Shown: positions 40,224 to 45,977 of the stretch, one piece after another
How the letters are laid out: each line of letters opens with the position of its first letter
Numbering within the stretch: the stretch's first letter is position 1
Assembly (NCBI GenBank): GCA_003165465.1
Contig: PLUM01000010.1
Coordinates: 132,125-178,101 of the forward strand
Source of the DNA: Acidobacteriota bacterium
GTDB lineage: Bacteria; Acidobacteriota; Terriglobia; Acidiferrales; UBA7541
Reading direction: 5' to 3'
Length of the DNA stretch: 45,977 bases
Program-made: the position numbers and the translations under genes
Notes under the pieces: model-generated
Database searches by the model: none
Told to the model about the DNA's origin: nothing
The model's input: the letters and a program-made list of their open reading frames with translations, nothing else

Positions 40224-42705
40224 CGCGAACGCGTTCGCCGGGAAGAGTGTCCTCCGCCACGTCCTTACTGGAGTTGTAGCCGCGGCTTTGTCGCTGGTTG
40301 CAGCGCCGCGATGGAGCGCGCAAACGGCAGCACAGCCCGCGGACCCGTCCGCAAGCAAGCCCGCGAATAAATCTGTAATCAAGTCTCCAAACAAGCCCGC
40401 GGCGAAACATTCCACCAATCCATCGGCGGCAAAGAAGCCGGCGGCCAATACGGTTTTCGATACAAGCCTGCTCGAAAAGCAGCTTGCGCAACTTTCCCGC
40501 GCGCTTCACGACCATCCGAACGCAACCGGCTACGCGGCGCTCTCGGCTTTTGCATCGCGAAATGCGAAGGATGAAATTGGCGCTTGCGCCGCGCTCGCGC
40601 TTGGCTATTACGATCTCACGAATGACAGGCCGGATTTGGCGCTGGGCTGGATGCGGAAGGCCGTCGGCGATACGTTGCTTAGCGAATACGTGCTGTACTG
40701 GCAGGCGCAGGTTTCTCTCGCACGGGGCGAGAAGGAAGCGGCGCTCGAGCAGCTCCAAAGCGTTCTGCGGGATTTTCCGGGCAGCGCGATGACCGAACAG
40801 GCCGTGACATCTCTCGCGCAGACGGCGCTGGCCATGGGAAAAGGCGAAGCGGCTCTCGCGGCGTTGGATGCCTATCCGAATACCAATGGAAAACCCGCGC
40901 TGCTTTTGCTGCGCGCGCAAGCGCATGAAAAAATCGCGGCGGCCAAAGGGGAAAAGCCCGCGGCCGCGGCCACGGATTATCTTGACCTCTTCTACAGGTT
41001 TCCGCTGAACGACGAGGCGAAAAGCGCGGGGCAGAAAATTCCGGCGCTGCAATCCGCGCTGGGCGAATCGTTCCCCGGCGTGCCGATGCAAACGCAAATC
41101 GCGCGAGCCGAGGCCTTCTACATCGCCAAGCGCTGGCGCGATGCGAGCATGGAATTCGCGAGCCTGCTTCCCAAGCTTTCGGGCGTGGATCATCAGCGCG
41201 CCGATCTGCGCATCGTGCAGTGCGAAGCCGAATTGAGCGGCAAGCTCGATCAGTTGAGCGAGCTTTCGCCCGCCGATCCTGAGCTTGACGCCGAGCGCAT
41301 CTACTCGCTCGAGCAGGCGCATCGCACGCAAAAGCTAGAAGTGCAATTGCTCGATGACGTCGACCAGCTCGTCAGGCGATATCCGCAAAGTTCCTGGACC
41401 GCCGACGCTCTGTTTGGCGCCGGAAACTTTTATTGGGTGAATCTGGATTACGCGCACGCCTCGGATTTTTATCGCCGCTCGCTGGATCTCTCCCCGAACG
41501 GAAGAAACGCGTCAACCGCCGAGTGGCGTATTGCGTGGATGGCGTACATGGACCGCAAGCCCGAAGCCGCCGATATGCTCGAAGCCTACGTTCGCCGGTT
41601 TCCGCTGTCGAACTACGTTCAGGACGCATTGTATTGGCTTGGCCGCTCGTACGATCGCTCGGGAAACGCGGATTATGCGCGCAGTTTTTATCTGGCCGCC
41701 GCCAGCCGGTTTCCGCTGACGTATTTTGGATCGAAAGCTGCCGAACGCATTCGTCCAGAGCCGGATGGAATTGGGGATTCTCCCGTAAATCCCGCCGAAT
41801 TTCTTGAGATGATTCCCGGCGCGCCGCCATTGCCGCATCTGGACCGGACGATGGATGCGCCCGATGACCGGCTGGATGAGCGGCTGTCGCGCGCTCGCGC
41901 GCTCAGCGACATTGCGTTCGATTCCTCGGCAGAGCTCGAATATCGAGCCGCGTATGCGGCGACTCGCGAGCCACAATTCCTGATCGATGCGGCCGGCGCG
42001 GCGATTGCCGCCGGGCATTATGGGGCCGGCATGGCCGCTGTGCGGCAGGTGATCCCCCAGCTGGAAGCGCGGCGCATCGCCGATATTCCGAACGCCGCTT
42101 GGCGCGCGGCTTTTCCTCTCCCATTTGAATTGAACCTCCGCAGCGAGGCGGCGCACAACCGGTTGGATCCGATGCTGGTGGCTGGATTGGTGCGGCAGGA
42201 ATCGGCGTTCGAGCCCAAGGCGATGTCGCACGCGGGCGCTGTTGGCCTGATGCAGGTGATGCCCGAGACCGCTCACAAACTGGCGCGCGAATTAAATGTG
42301 CGATACGCGCGAGAGCGCCTGACCGATCCGGGTTACAATTTGCAGCTTGGTTCGCGCTATCTGGCCAATCTGCTGCAGTCCTTCGGAACACCGGAGGCTG
42401 CCCTGGCCGCGTACAATGCCGGGGAGGACCACGTGATGGAATGGACGATGGGCCGAAATTACCTCGAGACTGCGGAGTTTGTGGAATCGATTCCGTTCAC
42501 CGAGACGAGGGAGTACGTGCAGATCGTGATCCGCAACTCGGAAGTTTACCGGCAAGTGTATGGTCCAGTGCTTTCTTCTTCCGCTCCAATAGAGGCGCAT
42601 CTCCCACGGCACGGCTCGGTGAAAGCCGTGGCCGCGCATCCGCCCGCGCCGAGTGAAGCGCCTCCCGCGGCGACAGAGCCCGCAGTGACAGGGGAAGTTC
42701 GTTGA
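40165..42705 (+). CDS. Soluble lytic murein transglycosylase (Slt-type) with TPR-like repeats
   Basis: This protein of about 846 residues has a likely signal (VLTGVVAAALSLVAAPRWSAQ, read in two parts), a Lys/Pro/Ala-rich linker, a long helical superhelix with TPR-like pairs (YVLYWQAQVSLARGEKEAAL; YYLD-like and DALYWLGRSYDRSGNADYAR) and a C-terminal SLT domain with catalytic Glu in VRQESAFEPKAMSHAGAVGL, then MQVMPETA, GSRYLANLL and ALAAYNAGE. It cleaves peptidoglycan to anhydro-muropeptides in the periplasm. The start may be ATG 40165 or 40171, inside the preceding gene; neither has a good ribosome site. It ends with a Pro/Ala tail and overlaps the aminotransferase gene by 4 bp. Confidence 0.9.
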   Translation: MEMHKRSASTLIPRRSRTDSANAFAGKSVLRHVLTGVVAAALSLVAAPRWSAQTAAQPADPSASKPANKSVIKSPNKPAAKHSTNPSAAKKPAANTVFDTSLLEKQLAQLSRALHDHPNATGYAALSAFASRNAKDEIGACAALALGYYDLTNDRPDLALGWMRKAVGDTLLSEYVLYWQAQVSLARGEKEAALEQLQSVLRDFPGSAMTEQAVTSLAQTALAMGKGEAALAALDAYPNTNGKPALLLLRAQAHEKIAAAKGEKPAAAATDYLDLFYRFPLNDEAKSAGQKIPALQSALGESFPGVPMQTQIARAEAFYIAKRWRDASMEFASLLPKLSGVDHQRADLRIVQCEAELSGKLDQLSELSPADPELDAERIYSLEQAHRTQKLEVQLLDDVDQLVRRYPQSSWTADALFGAGNFYWVNLDYAHASDFYRRSLDLSPNGRNASTAEWRIAWMAYMDRKPEAADMLEAYVRRFPLSNYVQDALYWLGRSYDRSGNADYARSFYLAAASRFPLTYFGSKAAERIRPEPDGIGDSPVNPAEFLEMIPGAPPLPHLDRTMDAPDDRLDERLSRARALSDIAFDSSAELEYRAAYAATREPQFLIDAAGAAIAAGHYGAGMAAVRQVIPQLEARRIADIPNAAWRAAFPLPFELNLRSEAAHNRLDPMLVAGLVRQESAFEPKAMSHAGAVGLMQVMPETAHKLARELNVRYARERLTDPGYNLQLGSRYLANLLQSFGTPEAALAAYNAGEDHVMEWTMGRNYLETAEFVESIPFTETREYVQIVIRNSEVYRQVYGPVLSSSAPIEAHLPRHGSVKAVAAHPPAPSEAPPAATEPAVTGEVR

Positions 42706-43916
42706 GCGCGGCCGAGGCGTCCACCACAGGATCGAGCCGGGTTGCGGCAGCGGCGCAGAAAACGCTGTCGGCCAAGGCCGAGCGGTTCACCGAATCCGTG
42801 ATTCGGGAGATGACCCGCCTGGCCATGCAATACAACGCGGTCAACATGGCGCAGGGATTTCCGGATTTCCCGGCATCCGCCGAAGTCAAGGAAGCCGCGC
42901 GCCAGGCCATTTCGGACGACATCAATCAATACGCCATCACCTGGGGCGCGAAGGAATTGCGCGACGCCATCGCGCGAAAGTTCGAGCGCACGCAGGGCGT
43001 TCGTGCGGATCCCGAACGTGAGATCACCGTTTGCTGCGGTTCGACCGAAGCCATGATGGCGACGATGATCGGGATCATCAATCCTGGCGATGAAGTCGTC
43101 ATCTTCGAGCCGCATTATGAGAACTACGGTCCCGACGCGATTCTTTCCGGCGCAACGCCGCGATTTGTGCAGCTCCGGCCGCCGGACTGGAGTTTTGACC
43201 GTAAGGAACTTGCGCGCGCGTTCGGCCCTCGCACCAAGGCGATTATCGTCAACACGCCGAACAACCCCACCGGCAAGGTTTTCACCCGCGACGAACTCGA
43301 ATATATCCGCGACCTCTGCCTGCACTGGAACGCGTTCGCGGTCACGGATGAAATTTACGAGCACATTATTTATGACGGCACGCGGCATATCTCCATGGCT
43401 TCGCTTGAGGGCATGCGCGACCGCACGATCACCATCAGCGGGATGTCAAAAACCTATAGCGTGACCGGATGGCGAGTCGGCTGGGTCATCGCGCCTCCGG
43501 ATGCCTCCACGCCCATCCGCAAAGTCCATGACTTTATGACGGTCGGCGCCGCGGCCCCGCTGCAACAGGCCGGCGTGATCGCGCTCGAATTGCCGCCGAG
43601 CTACTACCAGAAGCTCGCGGAAAACTATCTCGTGAAACGCGACCGCATGCTTGGCATCCTCACCGATGCAGGCTTCCGTTGCTTCAAGCCCTCGGGGGCG
43701 TATTACATCATGACCGATATTTCGGGCTTCGATTTTCCGGACGATCTTTCCTTTTCGCAATACCTTGTGGAGAAAATTGGCGTCGCGGCCGTGCCCGGCT
43801 CCAGCTTCTACGATGATCCGAAGATGGGCGCGCGCCAGGTGCGCTTCACGTTCTGCAAGAAAGAATCGACGCTGGCCGCCTGCGCGGAGAAGCTGTCGAA
43901 GCTGCGTCCCGCTTAG
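42702..43916 (+). CDS. Class I/II pyridoxal-phosphate aminotransferase
   Basis: This 404-residue protein matches the AAT-I fold of methionine/kynurenine/aspartate-type aminotransferases: NMAQGFPDFPA, INQYAITWGAKELRDAIARK, PNNPTGKVFTRDELE, VTDEIYEHIIYDG and the PLP-Lys in SGMSKTYSVTGWRVGW. ARQVRFTFCK carries the substrate-carboxylate Arg. The TTG start lies in TTGA overlapping the previous stop, with GGGGAA upstream. The N-terminal 20 residues are extra. The exact amino donor cannot be told from the sequence. Confidence 0.93.
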   Translation: MSAAEASTTGSSRVAAAAQKTLSAKAERFTESVIREMTRLAMQYNAVNMAQGFPDFPASAEVKEAARQAISDDINQYAITWGAKELRDAIARKFERTQGVRADPEREITVCCGSTEAMMATMIGIINPGDEVVIFEPHYENYGPDAILSGATPRFVQLRPPDWSFDRKELARAFGPRTKAIIVNTPNNPTGKVFTRDELEYIRDLCLHWNAFAVTDEIYEHIIYDGTRHISMASLEGMRDRTITISGMSKTYSVTGWRVGWVIAPPDASTPIRKVHDFMTVGAAAPLQQAGVIALELPPSYYQKLAENYLVKRDRMLGILTDAGFRCFKPSGAYYIMTDISGFDFPDDLSFSQYLVEKIGVAAVPGSSFYDDPKMGARQVRFTFCKKESTLAACAEKLSKLRPA

Positions 43917-43997
43917 CGCATGCTGCAGTTGCGTGTTTCGTGCCCGCTGCGCGGGCCCTGTGTTAAAATTCGCCGCGAAAGGCGGGGGGAACATCGC

Positions 43998-44408
43998 ATG
44001 TCCATGGAATTCGATCTGATCCCGCAGGGAACGCTGGTCCAGGAAAACGGCCAAGGTCCGGTCGTGGACATTCGCACCAGCCCGACGCGCACTTTTTTTT
44101 GCATCCTGGAGATCAGCGATCAAATCGAGCAGGAGTCAGTCGATGTGTCCATCTGGGGTTCCGCGGACGGCGAAAACTGGGACGCGCATCCCATCCTGAA
44201 ATTGCCGCAACAATTCTATCGAGGCGAGACGCGCGCTGCCCTGGACCTTACCCTGGTTCCGAATGTCAATTTCATCCGTGCGGGCTGGGAATTAAACCGC
44301 TGGGGGCGCGTTGCGCCGCTGCCGATGTTCGTGCTGGGATTGCATCTGGCGGAGATCCCCGCCATGCCGGTTCGTGTGCCACAGGCTCAGGCGAGCGCGG
44401 CAAAATAA
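43998..44408 (+). CDS. Hypothetical protein, possible beta-sandwich
   Basis: This 136-residue cytoplasmic-looking protein is rich in beta-type stretches (ESVDVSIWGSADGENWDAHP, TRAALDLTLVPNVNFIRAGW, PLPMFVLGLHLAEIP). The phrase SADGENW is often seen in exposed loops of beta-sandwich domains, but no family is certain. GGGGGGA lies ahead of ATG 43998; an earlier frame start at 43920 precedes it. A TAAAAT at 43964 may be a separate -10. It follows the aminotransferase gene by 81 bp. Confidence 0.75.
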   Translation: MSMEFDLIPQGTLVQENGQGPVVDIRTSPTRTFFCILEISDQIEQESVDVSIWGSADGENWDAHPILKLPQQFYRGETRAALDLTLVPNVNFIRAGWELNRWGRVAPLPMFVLGLHLAEIPAMPVRVPQAQASAAK

Positions 44409-44451
44409 AAATTGTATTTGAAGTATTCCCAACCTACCATTTCGGAGTTAA

Positions 44452-44501
44452 GGGGCAGGAAGCTAATGGTCGGTTGCATTGTGGTGGTGGCTTCCTGCCC
44501 C
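44452..44501. terminator. Hairpin between convergent genes
   Basis: GGGGCAGGAAGC (44452-44463) and its exact complement (44490-44501) form a 12-bp stem with a 26-nt loop, in the gap between convergent genes ending at 44408 and 44613. No T-run follows, so it may be another extragenic palindrome acting at transcript ends. Confidence 0.55.
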
Positions 44502-44612
44502 CCAAGTGGTCTTGCCTAGTAGACGTACCGCCATCCTCAAAAGTTGCGCAAAAGTCTTGCGTCCACAAAGAATCCTTGTGCGATCTCGGAAGTCCACACA
44601 AGCCGCAAATTA

Positions 44613-45782
44613 CTACTGATTGTTTGAGACAGGTGGCGCGAGCGGAGGCAGCCCCGATGAATCCGGGCCGGGGGGCGGAGGCGGTTCGTTTTCAGGTGCG
44701 GGAGGTGGCGCGTTCGCCCGAGTCGAATTTTGTGTCTCCGGATGAACCTTTTCCTGAGCGCTCGCGCGAATCTGGTTGTCCGCCTTCTGCATGAATGCTT
44801 GCAAATCGTCCCGCGTCTTGCGGGCCTGGTCGGCCTCGGGGCCGCTCGGCACGAGTTTGAGGTAGGCGTCGAGATCTTTTAGAAGCGCGGGATAGTCGCG
44901 CCGCTGAATAAGGATGTTCGCCAGCAACAAATAGACAGGGGGATTATCCGGCTTCATATTCCGAGCCTGTATCGCGCTCTTTTCGGCCTCTTCCATCTGC
45001 TGGAGCCCTAAAAGCGCCCGTGCTAATTCGAATGGACCCTGCCAGGAGCTATCGTCGACTGCTATTCCTTGCCGTGCAAATATGACGGCTTCCGAATATC
45101 GCTTGGCTTCGGTGAGGAATGCAGCGAGCATGAAGAGTGCATTGGAATACTGCCCTGAACTGAGGTCGACGGATTTCCTCATGGCCTCTTCAGCAGAAGC
45201 CATTTCTCCAAGCCGCAGGTACGCGTTCCCTTCCTGCGCGTAGGCCTCGTAGAAAGACCGGAAATCCTTGATGGCGCGCTGAAACTGGACGATCGCGCCC
45301 CTGTAGTCCGATTTGCCATACATCAAATTCAGACCTTTCACATATTCCTCATGCGCTTTGGAAGGGACACTGAGTTCGTGGGCTGAGATCGACGCGCCGG
45401 AATTCGAATTCACCACAGTCGCCGGTCTAGTTAGGAAAATGTTCATTTCTCGGCGCCCAAGGCCGGAGATCGTGACCCTTAGCTGGACCGGTTCGTAATC
45501 TTTCACCGCTACATCGATTACATACTCGCCATTGGGTAGCCCTGTGAACTCGAATTCGCCATTCCCGCGAGTGAACGTGGTGTTCACGGGGACGCCTGTC
45601 ACCTGTTTCAAATCCACGCGAATATTTTCCATGCGGTGCTGGCCGGTATCGTCGCTGACGCTGCCCGCAATGCTGTATGTTGCTCTTGAGTTGGGCCGCG
45701 TTTGTCCTACACCTGGCAGCACACTTGCGGCGAGTATCAGCAGGAAACCCAGCACATGGCCCAGCACATGGCGAAGAAACAT
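44613..45782 (-). CDS. Secreted protein with carboxypeptidase-regulatory-like and TPR domains
   Basis: This 389-residue protein has a signal peptide (LGFLLILAASVLPGVGQ), a carboxypeptidase-regulatory-like beta domain (about 35-120: SIAGSVSDDTGQHRMENIRV, FEFTGLPNGEYVIDVAVKDY), TPR repeats (about 145-320: YRGAIVQFQRAIKDFRSFYE, YAQEGNAYLRLGEMASAEEA) and a Pro-rich end (APPPAPENEPPPPPG). GGAGG at 6 nt fixes the ATG. Such combinations are common in Acidobacteriota envelope proteins (family knowledge). The role is unknown. Confidence 0.88.
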   Translation of the reverse strand: MFLRHVLGHVLGFLLILAASVLPGVGQTRPNSRATYSIAGSVSDDTGQHRMENIRVDLKQVTGVPVNTTFTRGNGEFEFTGLPNGEYVIDVAVKDYEPVQLRVTISGLGRREMNIFLTRPATVVNSNSGASISAHELSVPSKAHEEYVKGLNLMYGKSDYRGAIVQFQRAIKDFRSFYEAYAQEGNAYLRLGEMASAEEAMRKSVDLSSGQYSNALFMLAAFLTEAKRYSEAVIFARQGIAVDDSSWQGPFELARALLGLQQMEEAEKSAIQARNMKPDNPPVYLLLANILIQRRDYPALLKDLDAYLKLVPSGPEADQARKTRDDLQAFMQKADNQIRASAQEKVHPETQNSTRANAPPPAPENEPPPPPGPDSSGLPPLAPPVSNNQ

Positions 45783-45860
45783 GATTCCTCCAAGGGGGGA
45801 GGGTGAGCTGATTCTAACACGCGTCGCGCCGGGCAGCGCAAGAGCGGGCGGGATTCCCGG

Positions 45861-45977
45861 TTAAAGCTCGCGGCGTCCTTCCATGGCCTTCATCATGGTG
45901 ACTTCATCGGCGTATTCGAGATCGGAGCCGACCGGGATGCCGACGCCGATGCGCGTGACGCGCACGCCAAGAGGCTT
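45861..45977 (-). CDS. recR: Recombination protein RecR (C-terminal end only)
   Basis: The last 38 codons are in the window: [20 protein letters not shown], then [14 protein letters not shown] and stop TAA. The [16 protein letters not shown]...T block is the conserved end of the Toprim domain and C-terminal part of RecR, which acts with RecO/RecF in gap repair. The rest lies to the right of the window. The gene is 78 bp upstream of the TPR protein gene on the same strand. Confidence 0.93.
   Translation of the reverse strand, partial: KPLGVRVTRIGVGIPVGSDLEYADEVTMMKAMEGRREL

Noticed and set aside
39994..41331. 445-codon minus-strand frame opposite the hypothetical and transglycosylase genes
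   Set aside because: It is an Arg/Gly-rich shadow of high-GC coding sequence.
43929..43969. Promoter TTGCGT/TAAAAT before the 43998 gene
   Set aside because: The two hexamers are 29 bp apart, too far for one promoter; only the -10-like element is mentioned.

Overview
The window is high-GC bacterial DNA and most likely comes from the Acidobacteriota. This is an inference from the gene mix, the long GC-rich extragenic palindromes, and a tmRNA whose tag reads ANQQLALAA. No rRNA or other decisive taxonomic marker is present. Almost all of the sequence is coding.

Left part (1-9.9 kb): the start of an ABC transporter ATPase gene (minus), a cytochrome c lipoprotein (plus), then a two-strand glycolate/glyoxylate/glycerate module. 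The minus strand carries glycerate 2-kinase, GlcG and a glyoxylate/hydroxypyruvate reductase. The plus strand carries glcD-glcE-glcF behind a good sigma-70 promoter and ahead of a rho-independent terminator. Together they would oxidise glycolate to glyoxylate, reduce C2/C3 oxoacids and phosphorylate glycerate. Large palindromes of one style sit in nearly every intergenic gap here. A cupin/SDR pair and a tRNA-Ser(GGA) follow.

Centre (10.4-27.7 kb): a signal-transduction and chemotaxis locus. Two minus-strand genes (hybrid histidine kinase, single-domain response regulator) face a plus-strand run: a 1227-residue multi-PAS membrane histidine kinase, a NarL-type regulator, a chimeric truncated regulator, CheY, a GAF protein, CheD, CheA, a methyl-accepting chemoreceptor, CheW, an outer-membrane beta-barrel protein, CheR and CheB. 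This region has been rearranged: a 621-bp tandem duplication created the chimera, a third, inverted and internally deleted copy lies before the kinase gene, and the kinase contains four PAS units with an exact 402-bp period.

27.7-29.3 kb is a low-GC patch with a duplicated cheB 3' end, a receiver-domain scrap, a strong promoter and two small orphan genes (zinc-ribbon-like and membrane). A large secreted repeat protein follows.

32.3-35.4 kb is the most interesting part. It is a compact, translationally coupled operon for a putative ribosomally made, post-translationally modified peptide (RiPP): a 59-residue three-cysteine candidate precursor, a Ser/His S26 peptidase, an HPrK-like ATPase, a PqqD-like protein and a radical SAM/SPASM enzyme.

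Right part (36-46 kb): a DUF882/M15-like protein converging on an L,D-transpeptidase, tmRNA (ssrA) with a partial second copy of its 3' end about 2.9 kb away, a hypothetical protein, a Slt-type lytic transglycosylase, an aminotransferase, another hypothetical protein, a TPR lipoprotein-like secreted protein and the last codons of recR.
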